From GWE2-42-39 sp963662895 (GTDB lineage Bacteria; Bacteroidota; Bacteroidia; Bacteroidales; Prolixibacteraceae): DNA of 64,000 nt. Shown piece by piece: positions 51,744 to 61,034 of this stretch. Within the stretch, counting starts at the first letter, position 1, and each line of letters opens with the position of its first letter. A model generated the notes under the pieces. That model saw only the letters and a list, made by a program, of their open reading frames with translations. It was not told the origin of the DNA and did not search any database. Location of the stretch: the NCBI GenBank assembly GCA_963662895.1, contig OY759981.1:1798001-1862000 (forward strand). Reading direction: 5' to 3'. Position numbers and translations under genes: made by a program.

Positions 51744-53353
51744 TTGAGAATGCTTTCGGTAGATGAAATAAAACAATTACTACAAAAAGGAGAAGGTACT
51801 CGTGTCGAATTCAAAGAAGCTCAAAACGGTATTCCCGATAACTTTTATGATTCGGTGGTGGCATTTTTGAATAAGGAAGGTGGCATAATTTTGTTAGGAG
51901 TAACTGATGGTGGAGATGTTTTAGGGCTTAACGGAGCTAATCTGATGCAACTGAAACAAGATATTGTTACAGTATTGAATAATCCTGATGTCATCAACCC
52001 ACCTATGCTTTACCCGTTAGAGAAGCAGATTATGAAGGGCAGACAATTCTATATATGCGGGTGCCTGTTAGTTCATTGGTACATAAACATGCCGGGGTTA
52101 TTTACGATCGGGAGAATGACAGTGATATTCGAATTACTGACGACAGGCAGATCAGCGAGATATATTTTAGAAAAAGACAGAATTTTAGCGAAACTCAGAT
52201 TTACCCGGCCCTTCAAATGAAGCATCTTAGCCCGAAAGTATTTGATAAGGTAAGGAGGCTGATTGCAGCTATTAATACCACTCATCCCTGGCTAACAGTT
52301 ACCAATGAGCGGATACTGAGGGATGTCAATTTCCTGAGAAGAGATTTTAATACAGGAGAGGAAGGATTGACCTTAGCTGCTGCTTTGGTTTTTGGCAAGG
52401 ATGATACAATAGGGAGTATCCTTCCGGCATATAAAATCGATGTAATTGTAAGAAGGGAAAACCTTGACCGTTGGGACGACCGTTTGCCTCCGTTACGTAC
52501 AAACCTGGTTGATACATATATTAAGGTCTTAGACTTTGTCAAAACCAAATGGCCTGAAAAATTTTTTACTGAAGGGGATCAACGTAAGGATCTGCGTGAA
52601 CTGATCTTCAGGGAGCTAGTGGCCAATGTGATTATTCATCGTGAATACAATACGGCACTTGCCAGCGAAATTGTCATTTATAAAGACCGGGTTGAAGCTA
52701 AAAATCCTAATAAACCAAGATTTACCGGTACCCTTGATCTGGAAACTTTCAATGCTGAACCTAAAAATCCGAATATCAGAAAATTCTTTAGTGAATTAAA
52801 CTGGGCAGATGAAATTGGTTCTGGTGTGAAAAATATTGCCAAATACCTTAATTTCTATACACCGGGGAGCAGGCCTTCATTTATTGAAGGTGATCTTTTC
52901 GTTACAACGATACCAATGGTTGTTGAAAGAATTGATGTAAGAAGTGAAATGATTGCAGGAATTGCTATTCTTGCTAATGATAAGATTGGAGAAGAAAGGT
53001 TAAATATTCTAAGTAATCTTCCATTGAATCCGGAGCTAAAAGAAATAAGAGACAATGACCTGTTAGTAATGAAGTTGGTCGAACTTTGGGAAGAAAAAAG
53101 CAGGGAGTTATTAAAGAAAAGAGGAAGGGTTACATTAAGTACTTTACTACTCACTCTTGTACCAACAACTTTAGAAGAACTTGCCACTATCCTTGAATAT
53201 AGAAGCAAGGAAAGATACAGAGATGATTATGTAAAACTACTTAAGGACAATCATCTTATTACTTATACAATTCCTGATAAACCGAATGATCCCAGTCAAG
53301 CTTACGTTATTACTCAAAGAGGTAAAGACTTCTTAGGGGGTCATTTGATATAA
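51744..53353 (+). pseudogene. AlbA_2 (Schlafen-type) putative DNA-binding ATPase-like protein, one frameshift
   Basis: The first frame (from 51744) encodes an AlbA_2 domain: EGTRVEFKEAQNGIPDNFYD, GGIILLGVTDGGDVLG. Near 52050 the reading moves to another frame, which continues YMRVPVSSLVHKHAGVIYDR, then a GHKL-like region (LRELIFRELVANVIIHREY, DEIGSGVKNIAKYL) and a C-terminal winged-helix-like part to 53353. The relatives are single proteins of about 530 residues. One missing base after CAATT (restoring Q-F-L-Y-M-R-V) would repair it, so a 1-bp deletion is likely. Such proteins are annotated as regulators or defence-associated ATPases. The role here is unknown. The cassette is flanked by the direct repeats and interrupts dnaG-PPOX. 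Confidence 0.8.
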
Positions 53354-53518
53354 AATTTGGAGATTCACGAAAAACACAGACGAGAGGAAAAGAGGAGAGC
53401 TATTGCAAATATTGATTCTGAGAATAAGAATGTTAGTGAAAAAGAATATAAAAAGGTGGGGAGTATGGCATAGAAAAGAGGGGAGTTGTTAATGAATAAA
53501 GCGTATAGACATGAAGGT

Positions 53519-53622
53519 TTTTCAGGACGATTAATTAATTCCATTATTTTTGTTACAGAAATTTTGTAATACCTTATATTGAAAATTTCAATCAACAATA
53601 AATGAGAACTCATTTGATCCAC
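53519..53622. repeat. Right copy of the direct repeat
   Basis: Copy of 51531-51646 that carries the original junction: dnaG-end remnant, TATTTTTG (53545-53552), and the intact ATG and first codons of the PPOX-family gene (MRTHLIH). It shows that the cassette sits inside a duplication of the dnaG-PPOX boundary. Confidence 0.88.
53545..53552 (+). promoter_or_regulatory. Candidate -7 promoter of the PPOX-family gene
   Basis: TATTTTTG, 49 bp upstream of the ATG at 53602, is also present in the left repeat copy (51555-51562). The duplication therefore copied the promoter as well. Confidence 0.5.
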
Positions 53623-54087
53623 AACCGCGACGAAATTGAAGCCATCATAAAAGCCTGTAAGACTTGTTACGTAGCGATGGCCGATGAAAATGTCCCATAT
53701 GTTTTGCCCATGAATTTTGCACTTGACGGGGATACGGTGATTCTACATTCGGCACAACATGGCCGTATGTGGGAGACCATTAAAAAGAACCCTAAAGTTT
53801 GCATTAATTGGACCCTGGGAGAGGAACTTGCCTGGCAGGACGAACATGTGGGATGTAGTTACCGTGTGAAATCGAAAACCGTTTTGGTGGAAGGCACGGT
53901 CGAAATTATCGATGAATACAACGAAAAAGAACGAATGCTGAAAGTGATGATGTCGCAATATAGTCCGCGTGAGTTCAGTTTCAATGCACCGGCAATAAAA
54001 AATGTGGGGATAATGAAAGTGCATATCGAAAAAATGACAGCGAAGGAGTTTGGGGCTAAAGCTGTAACCCCGTGGACAAAGAGCTGA
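53602..54087 (+). CDS. PPOX-class flavin-dependent oxidoreductase-like protein
   Basis: Split-barrel flavoprotein of 161 residues (CYVAMADENVPYVLPMNFAL, HSAQHGRMWETIKKNPKVC, TVLVEGTVEIID, YSPREFSF). It belongs to the pyridoxamine-5'-phosphate-oxidase-like superfamily, near the group that includes NimA-type nitroreductases. Binding of FMN or F420 is expected, but the substrate is not known. Its first codons lie in the right-hand direct repeat. It lies 59 bp before the epimerase gene in the same orientation. Confidence 0.87.
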   Translation: MRTHLIHNRDEIEAIIKACKTCYVAMADENVPYVLPMNFALDGDTVILHSAQHGRMWETIKKNPKVCINWTLGEELAWQDEHVGCSYRVKSKTVLVEGTVEIIDEYNEKERMLKVMMSQYSPREFSFNAPAIKNVGIMKVHIEKMTAKEFGAKAVTPWTKS

Positions 54088-54146
54088 TCTGATTCCGGGT
54101 TACAAAACGGATCTTGTTTAAAATTGGAAACTAAGATGTTGAATAT

Positions 54147-55178
54147 ATGATTTTCGTAAGCGGAGGAACAGGATTGGTAGGAGCGCATCTTTTGTATGAT
54201 CTGGTGTGTGCGGGAAAAACCGTGAAAGCCCTGAAAAGGCCGACCAGCAGCGTGAGTTGGATCAAAAAAATATTTTCCTACTATTCGCCTGACTACGAGC
54301 GGCTTTTCAGTAAAATCATCTGGGTCGAAGGTGATACTCTTGACTATTTTAGTTTGGAAGATGCATTGGACGGGGTAGATACTGTTTTCCACTGCGCGGC
54401 AATGGTGTCGTTTCACGGTGACGACCGCGATGCCATGATGACCAACAATGTGAAAGGTACTGCCAACCTGATCGATGCGGCTCTTCACAACAAAGTTTCC
54501 CGTTTTTGTCATGTGAGTTCGATTGCTGCTTTGGGCAAAACACAGGACGGAAGCGAAATAAATGAGGAAACTTACTGGACACCCACGAAACGCAAATCAG
54601 GTTACTCGCAGAGCAAGTTTTTTTCTGAAATGGAGGTCTGGCGCGGAATTGAGGAAGGCCTTGAAGCCGTGATTGTCAATCCATCCATCATTATAGGCCC
54701 GGGAAACTGGGACATTGGCAGCCCGAAATTGTTTCAGTCTATTTTCAAAGGGTTAAAGTATTATACCAAAGGAATTACCGGTTTTGTGGATGTCCGCGAT
54801 GTGGTGAAAGCCATGGTTCTTCTTGCTGAAGACCCGCATTTTCAAAACATCAAAAACCAGCGTTTTATCCTGAATGCAGGAAATATCAGTTACCAGGAAT
54901 TTTTTAACCGGATTGCTGATGCACTGAACCGTCCGCACCCTAAAAATTTTGCTTCCGATGTGAAGCTGCAAATTGCATGGCGTATGGCTAAAGCAGCCAG
55001 TTTTTTTACCGGTAAGCGTCCCGTCATTACCCGGGAAGCGGTTTCTGGTACCAACCTGAAAAATAACTATTCAGGCAATAAAATTGTAAAATCAACAGGG
55101 TTCGGGTATCGTGACCTGAACCAATCGATAAAAGATATTGCTGAAATTTTCCTGAAGGATATGGTAATTAAGAAATAG
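54147..55178 (+). CDS. NAD-dependent epimerase/dehydratase (extended SDR)
   Basis: Extended short-chain dehydrogenase of 343 residues. It has the nucleotide motif GGTGLVGAHLL at residues 6-16, DTVFHCAAMVSF, the active-site SSIAALG serine and YSQSK (YxxxK), and the end motif FRVYN-like FILNAGNISYQEF. It resembles dihydroflavonol-reductase/epimerase-type enzymes acting on a sugar nucleotide or a small carbonyl substrate. The exact substrate is not determinable. It follows the PPOX gene and precedes the SGNH lipoprotein gene by 19 bp, so an operon is possible. Confidence 0.88.
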   Translation: MIFVSGGTGLVGAHLLYDLVCAGKTVKALKRPTSSVSWIKKIFSYYSPDYERLFSKIIWVEGDTLDYFSLEDALDGVDTVFHCAAMVSFHGDDRDAMMTNNVKGTANLIDAALHNKVSRFCHVSSIAALGKTQDGSEINEETYWTPTKRKSGYSQSKFFSEMEVWRGIEEGLEAVIVNPSIIIGPGNWDIGSPKLFQSIFKGLKYYTKGITGFVDVRDVVKAMVLLAEDPHFQNIKNQRFILNAGNISYQEFFNRIADALNRPHPKNFASDVKLQIAWRMAKAASFFTGKRPVITREAVSGTNLKNNYSGNKIVKSTGFGYRDLNQSIKDIAEIFLKDMVIKK

Positions 55179-55197
55179 AGGATTAAATGTTTTGCTT

Positions 55198-55923
55198 ATG
55201 AAAAGGAATATTTTGTTACTATTGATTTTTTCATTTCTCCTTGGATGTATCCCAAAGAAAGAGAATCCCGCAGTCATTGCAACCGCCAAAATGGAACAAA
55301 GTTGGTGGAAAGAAAGGCATGAAAAAGTTCTGGAACAGTTAAAAAACGATCCCAAACTAATTCTGATCGGTAATTCGATCACCCATATGCTTGATGATTC
55401 AACGAGAAGGCCTGTCCGGGAAAAGTACCTGAACAGGTACAATACCATAAATATGGGCTTCAGCGGTGACCGAACCGAAAATGTAATCTGGCGTTTGCAA
55501 AACGGGGAAATTGAAGGTATTCATCCCAAACTGGCAATTTTATTAATTGGTACAAACAATACCGACGGGAACCATTATACCGAGATTACCCAGCCCAAAG
55601 AACTTGCCGGAGCGATTTGGAAAATCTGTTCGATCATCCGGGATAAACTTCCTGATACAGAAATTTTGCTGATCGGAATTTTACCGTATGGTTACAACGA
55701 GAACCTGCGGAACAATATAAATAAGGCAACCAATAAAATTATTTCCACGTTTCCGGGAAAAGACAGCAAAATCCATTACTGCGATATTGGTTCAATATAT
55801 TTGGACAAAAACGGAAATGTAAGAAAAGATTTAATGTCTGATTACCTTCATCCGAATGCCGAAGGTCACATGCTGATGTTCAAAGCGTTGGAAAACGACC
55901 TGGTAAAGTTTATTGGAGAATAA
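55198..55923 (+). CDS. SGNH/GDSL-family lipoprotein hydrolase
   Basis: Lipoprotein of about 241 residues (lipobox FLLGC at Cys17). The SGNH blocks are present: block I ILIGNSITHML (serine in GNS), block II glycine (INMGFSGDRTENV), block III ILLIGTNNTDG and block V DYLHPNAEGH (catalytic Asp/His). This group includes acetylhydrolases and esterases acting on sugar or lipid esters. The ATG at 55198 is preferred over an upstream TTG two codons earlier. It lies 19 bp after the epimerase gene. Confidence 0.9.
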   Translation: MKRNILLLLIFSFLLGCIPKKENPAVIATAKMEQSWWKERHEKVLEQLKNDPKLILIGNSITHMLDDSTRRPVREKYLNRYNTINMGFSGDRTENVIWRLQNGEIEGIHPKLAILLIGTNNTDGNHYTEITQPKELAGAIWKICSIIRDKLPDTEILLIGILPYGYNENLRNNINKATNKIISTFPGKDSKIHYCDIGSIYLDKNGNVRKDLMSDYLHPNAEGHMLMFKALENDLVKFIGE

Positions 55924-56242
55924 CAGGAGCTTACAGCTGTTCAATTCTAATTAAATTTTGAAACAACAGTAAATGAGGGCTATTAATAACTTTATGATGC
56001 AAAAACAACTTCCGATTAACACATAAACTTTTTCCTCCTTATCCGGAAAGCAGGGCGGAGCAAGTGTGCTCATTTTGCCCCAGATAAATTTCGTTCTTTC
56101 AATTTTGCCCAGTTATCAGTTATAATAAAACTATTATCCATTTCATTAACGATTTCAATCAACAAACATAATACCAACCGGATAATATCTCAACCCAAAA
56201 TCTTTTTTCAGGTTTATGCCTGTTTGACTCGTATTCATAAAA
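55924..56242. other. Intergenic region without recognised features
   Basis: A 319-bp AT-rich gap between convergent genes. No open frame of note, strong hairpin or repeat was seen. Confidence 0.4.
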
Positions 56243-56734
56243 TTATTCCCTGTATTTATAAATCGATATAATCAGAGATGCTAATAACATAAACATATTT
56301 ACAGCACCAAAAATGTCTTCTCTGTTTTTCATTTTAACATACTCCGGAATAGCAGACATGATTTGTTTCTGTTGAATTGCAATGGCTGTTACTTTTTCTG
56401 CCAGTAAAGTAATGTTAATTGAGTTTATAGCTATAAATAGAAGCAGGAGTTGAACAATCACCATCCATTTGTTACTAAAGAAGCCATAATGCTTCCAGCT
56501 AAGAAGAATGGTGCTAATTAGAACTAAGCTAACACCCGGGAGTATTAAAATAAAAGTAACCTTCGACACAAATAGCCGTTGCCAGTATATCGAATCTATT
56601 GATAAAGCCTTATCTAATGCAATGTTCATGACAATAAATGAAAAAATACCTCCTAAACAAAATATGTAACCAAGCATTAAGAACAAGCGATATGTTTTAT
56701 GCCAATATTCATTTTTACTGATTTTTGTTTCCAT
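56243..56734 (-). CDS. Four-helix integral membrane protein, function unknown
   Basis: A 163-residue protein with four predicted membrane segments (LMLGYIFCLGGIFSFIVM, FILILPGVSLVLISTILL, VIVQLLLLFIAINSINIT, FMLLASLIISIY). It has a short charged N-terminus and no motif I recognise. The upstream neighbour on the same strand is the Crp/Fnr regulator gene (69-bp gap), which may control it or share its transcript. Confidence 0.7.
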   Translation of the reverse strand: METKISKNEYWHKTYRLFLMLGYIFCLGGIFSFIVMNIALDKALSIDSIYWQRLFVSKVTFILILPGVSLVLISTILLSWKHYGFFSNKWMVIVQLLLLFIAINSINITLLAEKVTAIAIQQKQIMSAIPEYVKMKNREDIFGAVNMFMLLASLIISIYKYRE

Positions 56735-56803
56735 TGTTTATTGAATTATTATTTGCAAAGGAAAACATGGTTTAGAACAAAATGGTTACCATAGGGTAAT
56801 AAA

Positions 56804-57376
56804 TCATTTGTTCACTAATTGTCGTCTGACCCGGCTTAATGACTGAGGGGTAACCCCGACAAAGGAAGCTATATAATATTGGGGTATCCTTTGTTGAATA
56901 TGTTTATACAGATGTAAAAAATTTAGATACCGTTGCTCAGCATTATCGGTATGTATGGAGATAATATGTTTGACAGCCTTTGTGAAAACATCTTCAATGA
57001 ATAGTCGTCCAAATCGTTCACCTGTCGACACTTTGCCATAAAACTCCTGCATATTGTCGTATGAAATAGAATAAATTGTCGTATTCTCCAAGGCTTCAAT
57101 TGTTTTATTCGAAGCAGCTTTATTTATAAAACTTCCATAATCACAAACAAAATCATTTTCAGCACTGAAGTAGAATGTATTTTCTTTGCCATCATTATTA
57201 ATGTAATGCCTGACGAGCCCCTGTTCAATAAATGCAAAATCTTTACAAATTTCTCCGGCTTTTAAAAAACACTCATGCTTTTTTAATTCCTTTTTAATGA
57301 ATAATTGTTCGATCACAGAAATATCTGTATCTGACAAACATACATATTTCTCAATGGCTTTAAACAGGTTGCTCAT
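56804..57376 (-). CDS. Crp/Fnr-family transcriptional regulator
   Basis: Regulator of 190 residues. A cyclic-nucleotide-binding-like domain (about 15-120, FLKAGEICKDFAFIEQGLVRHY) is followed by a C-terminal HTH (ASFVGVTPQSLSRVRRQL). It lacks the four-cysteine iron-sulfur cluster of Fnr and the full cAMP-binding arginine motif. It therefore belongs to the large group of Bacteroidota Crp-like regulators with unknown effectors. It lies 70 bp downstream of the PhzF gene on the same strand. Confidence 0.87.
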   Translation of the reverse strand: MSNLFKAIEKYVCLSDTDISVIEQLFIKKELKKHECFLKAGEICKDFAFIEQGLVRHYINNDGKENTFYFSAENDFVCDYGSFINKAASNKTIEALENTTIYSISYDNMQEFYGKVSTGERFGRLFIEDVFTKAVKHIISIHTDNAEQRYLNFLHLYKHIQQRIPQYYIASFVGVTPQSLSRVRRQLVNK

Positions 57377-57446
57377 TTTATATTAAAAAGCTTAATACAG
57401 CCATGGTTCTGTTTCCTTACGGACTACTGTCAGGTCAACCATCAAA

Positions 57447-58238
57447 TTATTTTTTCCATTCAAATTTAAACTCATTCATTGTCACGGCTTTTCCTCTTAA
57501 TAGAACCCGATTATCGTCTGCAAGTTCGCATTCAATTACGCCTGTTCTCTCAGACGCTTGATATGCCAGCATTTTGATTTTATTTAGTTTCTTTGACCAA
57601 TAAGGTGCGAGATAGCAATGTGCCGAACCTGTCACAGGGTCTTCATTTATTCCAACTCCAGGTGCAAAAAATCTCGAATAAAAATCATACTTATCAGTAG
57701 ATTGAACTGTAATCATAAATCCACCTCTGTCAGACTTTTTCAATAACTGGAAATCAGGTTTTAATTGTTTTAACTTTTCAATACTATCAATTTCTATCAA
57801 GTATCGCTTCCCATTCTTACCAATAAATATTGGTTTAATATCAAATGCCTTTTCAATAATCTCGTTACTCTCACATTTATCAACGAATAATTGTGGAAAA
57901 TCCAATTCTATCTTATCGTGAATAAGTTTGGCTTTTAAAACTCCGCTTTGTGTATTAAAATCAATTTGTTTATCTCTTTCGATTATTCCTGCCTCATACA
58001 AAATATGTGCTGTCGCAAGTGTTGCATGTCCACATAAGCTAACTTCTGTTTTCGGAGTGAACCATCGTAATGAATACTTATTATCCTGATTTAACAGAAA
58101 TGCCGTTTCCGAATGATTTATCTCTCTGGCTATTTTAGCCATTAATTCATCAGACAATTCATTATCTAAAATACATACTCCAGCGGGATTTCCAGAATAT
58201 GGTTTGTCTGTAAACGCATCAACAACAAATGTTCTCAT
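57447..58238 (-). CDS. PhzF-family isomerase/epimerase-like protein
   Basis: PhzF/diaminopimelate-epimerase-fold protein of 263 residues, with FVVDAFTDKPYSGNPAGVCIL at the start, the catalytic glutamate region NHSETAFL, VSLCGHATLATAHILYE, and DPVTGSAHCYLAPYW near the end. True PhzF makes phenazine precursors, but most homologues in genomes without phenazine clusters have unknown isomerase roles. No phenazine genes are in the window. It is first on the minus strand before the Crp/Fnr gene. Confidence 0.9.
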   Translation of the reverse strand: MRTFVVDAFTDKPYSGNPAGVCILDNELSDELMAKIAREINHSETAFLLNQDNKYSLRWFTPKTEVSLCGHATLATAHILYEAGIIERDKQIDFNTQSGVLKAKLIHDKIELDFPQLFVDKCESNEIIEKAFDIKPIFIGKNGKRYLIEIDSIEKLKQLKPDFQLLKKSDRGGFMITVQSTDKYDFYSRFFAPGVGINEDPVTGSAHCYLAPYWSKKLNKIKMLAYQASERTGVIECELADDNRVLLRGKAVTMNEFKFEWKK

Positions 58239-58578
58239 AATCGTATTTTTTAATTGGCGACAACGATTGACAGTATCGCAGTATAGGGATAGGATTCTGT
58301 AGTTTATTCAATTGTTATATCCTTAACCTAAATCTCTGTTAACTCAATCATCATTATTTTGCACCAACAAACTAAAAAAAGGTATTTTAACCGGTTTTGT
58401 ACTAAAATTACGCACAACTTTAAAGTCTCTACAAATTACAACATTTTTCAGAAAGTGGATAAAATAAAAAACAATAAGCATGAAATTGGGAAATCGTAAA
58501 CTTGATTTCCGGGCTAATACTACTTACTGACCCGGAAAAAAGTGGAATCCTGTTCGGTAAAAATAAACGATCTTATTC
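58239..58578. other. Intergenic region between PhzF and DUF4143 ATPase genes
   Basis: A 340-bp AT-rich gap. It contains an 18-nt sequence, CAAATTACAACATTTTTC (58432-58449), that recurs at 61511-61528 upstream of a cupin gene. No gene was seen. Confidence 0.45.
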
Positions 58579-59916
58579 TTACATTATTTTTTCTAACTCC
58601 TGTCCAATACGGTGAACCATATAAAATGGAAGGTTCAGAAGAGTAAATTCTTTGCCTTCTATGGTTTTTGCTTGTTGTACTAAATATTCTCCCTGGTAAA
58701 CACGGATGGCTATGTTGTGAGGTGCTTCATCCATAAAACGGAAAAGTGAACGCATTTTCCCTATAGGGCCTGATTTGACCTCAATCGGGATTATTTTCCC
58801 ATGGTAAGGGAGGATATAATCTACTTCGGCACTTGATTCAGCCTTTTCCCGTACCCAAAAATTCAGGCTGGAAGCAATGCTAAAATCCCGAGCAAGCAGT
58901 TCCTGCCCGACAATGTGTTCTGCAATTATCCCCCTGTATGTGTCACTGATATTTGCATTAAATACCATTTCTCCCATGAGCTTTAAAGAATGGTTTATTA
59001 AGCCGGTATCCAAGACATGCAACCGTGGTTTACGCCTTAAAACCGGTGATGCCGGTATTTCAACAGAAGTACTTGGATATACAAGGTTTATTAACATCGC
59101 CTTTTCAATTGTATGGAAAGCATCTTTCATCTCCCTTGAACGATACCCTGCACCCCCAAACTTTTCAAAAGTGACCTTTGTCCCTCCTTCCCGGAAAATA
59201 TTGAAAATTACGTGCCGAACATAGGGGAGCTGTGCCGAAGAAGTTACATATTTTTCTACATCATCGATGTATGATGTTATAAGACTGTCATATACTATTC
59301 CAAGGGCTGTTATATCCTGATTCGACTCTACATATTCCTTTACCACTTCCGGCATGCCACCTATTGTTGCATACTTTTTAAACCAGTCGGTTAATTGATT
59401 ATGCAGAAAAGCCGGAACTTCGGGCTGTTCCAGTGCTTCTGCCAACCCCTGATTATTGGCAGCTATAAATTCATGGAAAGAAAAAGGACGTATAGCCAAA
59501 AATTCAACACGGCCCACCGGGAAAGAAACTTTCCGGTCAAGAATGCTTTCGAGCAAAGAACCTGCAGCAATAACAAAAAGGTCGTTTGCTTCTTCGTAAA
59601 AATAACGCAGCAGGGCTATGGCCCTTGGTGAATTCTGGACTTCATCAATAAATATCAGTGTCCTACCGCCAATTCTTTTCTTTTGAGCATAAATGAACAA
59701 TGTTGTCAGTAAATCGCTAAAAGGATACTCCCTCTCAAATATTTCCCTTTCTTCTTTCTTTTCCAGGTTAAGATAAAGGTATTGGTCAAAACCTTTGGAA
59801 AACATCTTTACCACGGTTGTTTTCCCAACTTGCCTGGCACCCCTGAGTACAAGGGGTTTTCTCCCTTTTTTTCCTGCCCATCGGATTAATTTTGTAAGTA
59901 TATCCCTGTTGAACAT
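58579..59916 (-). CDS. AAA-type ATPase with DUF4143
   Basis: ATPase of 445 residues with Walker A LRGARQVGKTTVVK (residues 23-36), Walker B LIFIDEVQNS, sensor region IAAGSLLESIL and the C-terminal DUF4143 domain. That domain has a nuclease-like segment (REKAESSAEVDYILPYHGKIIPIEVKSG, reading E-V-D and E-V-K). This family is very common and multi-copy in Bacteroidota. Its role is unsettled, with links to mobile elements and to toxin- or defence-like functions. A pair of 20-bp direct repeats lies just upstream. It stands alone. Confidence 0.92.
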   Translation of the reverse strand: MFNRDILTKLIRWAGKKGRKPLVLRGARQVGKTTVVKMFSKGFDQYLYLNLEKKEEREIFEREYPFSDLLTTLFIYAQKKRIGGRTLIFIDEVQNSPRAIALLRYFYEEANDLFVIAAGSLLESILDRKVSFPVGRVEFLAIRPFSFHEFIAANNQGLAEALEQPEVPAFLHNQLTDWFKKYATIGGMPEVVKEYVESNQDITALGIVYDSLITSYIDDVEKYVTSSAQLPYVRHVIFNIFREGGTKVTFEKFGGAGYRSREMKDAFHTIEKAMLINLVYPSTSVEIPASPVLRRKPRLHVLDTGLINHSLKLMGEMVFNANISDTYRGIIAEHIVGQELLARDFSIASSLNFWVREKAESSAEVDYILPYHGKIIPIEVKSGPIGKMRSLFRFMDEAPHNIAIRVYQGEYLVQQAKTIEGKEFTLLNLPFYMVHRIGQELEKIM

Positions 59917-59954
59917 TTATGAATGTGTAATAAATTAAGGGTTAAATGTATGAT

Positions 59955-60007
59955 TTTTGTATTATTTTATGGGTAAAATATTTGATATTTTGTAATATAT
60001 TATGGGT
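59955..60007. repeat. Two 20-bp direct repeats upstream of the DUF4143 ATPase gene
   Basis: TTTTGTATTATTTTATGGGT (59955-59974) and TTTTGTAATATATTATGGGT (59988-60007) match at 18 of 20 positions and start 33 bp apart, about three helical turns. They lie 38-91 bp upstream of the minus-strand start at 59916. They may be an operator for a dimeric regulator or an ATPase-binding site. Confidence 0.65.
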
Positions 60008-60047
60008 TGTTTGCATGTTTATTATTCTAAGGTTATTACAATTACCC

Positions 60048-61019
60048 TCAATGGAGACCTGCTGTAAAATCGAGCAGTACTTTTAAACTTCCTTTCGTGC
60101 AGGCATGCTCAAATGCTTCCAGTCCTTTATCAATCGGGTAAACGGCCGTAATCAGCGGGGAAAGGTCAACGCCGGTTGCAAGGTAGTCAAGGGCCGGCCG
60201 GAACAGGCCGCAACGCGACCCCACAATGGTTATTTCGTTAATCACCACCGGTGCCAGATCGATTTGCTGGTTCGATGCAATGGTACTTTTCAGCACAATA
60301 ATACCACGGGGTTTGGTATGCTGAACGGAAAACTGAAAACCGCTGATGCTTCCCGTAGCTTCCACCACAATATCGTATTGTTTAACCGGGAACTCATTAA
60401 GAAGTACGGTTTGGCAGGCATTCCCTTGTACCAGTTTCAGCTTGTCGGTATGTTTGCCCACATGGGTAATTTTTGCCCCGGTAACCGACAAGGCATGATT
60501 GATCAGCAGGCCCAGCTTGCCATCGCCCGCGATCAGCACTTCGTGTCCGGGTTTTATCCGAATCTGTTCCAGTATTTCAAAACCGGCAGCCAGCGGTTCA
60601 ACCAGCGTTGCCACCGGGTTTGAAACAGAAGCCGGCACTTCCTTCAGGTTTACCAGAGGGAGGGTAATATATTCAGCAAAGCAACCATCCCGTTTGTAAA
60701 TGCCCAGAGTGGTACGGTCAGGACAGTGGCGCCCGAGGTCTTGCTGACAAAATTCGCAGTCGTCGCTTCCGCAGGCACAGTTAATACCGCCAACCACCCG
60801 TTTCCCCAGCAGGCTTTGATCGGTGTCGTTAATTTCTTCCACAATACCCACAAACTCGTGCCCGGGTATTCCCTGAAATCCCATGTATCCTTTGGTAATT
60901 TCGATATCCGTATTGCAAATACCCGCCATCAGAACCCGGATTAATGCTTCGCCTGCCGGTGGTGTTGGTCGGGCAACATCGGTTAAATGCAGTTTCCCAT
61001 CGAAATAGATTGCCTTCAT
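60048..61019 (-). CDS. Zinc-binding alcohol dehydrogenase-family oxidoreductase (MDR)
   Basis: Medium-chain dehydrogenase of 323 residues: catalytic-zinc Cys in AGICNTDIEI, GHEFVGIVEEI, a structural-zinc cysteine loop (CACGSDDCEFCQQDLGRHC), and an altered Rossmann motif (LIAGDGKLGLLINHAL). The substrate is unknown. The GICNTDIEI start resembles polyol- and threonine-dehydrogenase-like enzymes. The gene follows the cupin gene by 15 bp on the same strand, so the two form a probable operon. Confidence 0.9.
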   Translation of the reverse strand: MKAIYFDGKLHLTDVARPTPPAGEALIRVLMAGICNTDIEITKGYMGFQGIPGHEFVGIVEEINDTDQSLLGKRVVGGINCACGSDDCEFCQQDLGRHCPDRTTLGIYKRDGCFAEYITLPLVNLKEVPASVSNPVATLVEPLAAGFEILEQIRIKPGHEVLIAGDGKLGLLINHALSVTGAKITHVGKHTDKLKLVQGNACQTVLLNEFPVKQYDIVVEATGSISGFQFSVQHTKPRGIIVLKSTIASNQQIDLAPVVINEITIVGSRCGLFRPALDYLATGVDLSPLITAVYPIDKGLEAFEHACTKGSLKVLLDFTAGLH

Positions 61020-61034
61020 AATTCCTTTTTGTTT

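Noticed and set aside
51744..53353. Complete defence island
   Set aside because: Only a single, frameshifted AlbA/ATPase-like gene is present, without restriction, toxin or other defence partners.
57447..58238. Phenazine biosynthesis
   Set aside because: Only a PhzF homologue is present, and the other phenazine genes are absent.
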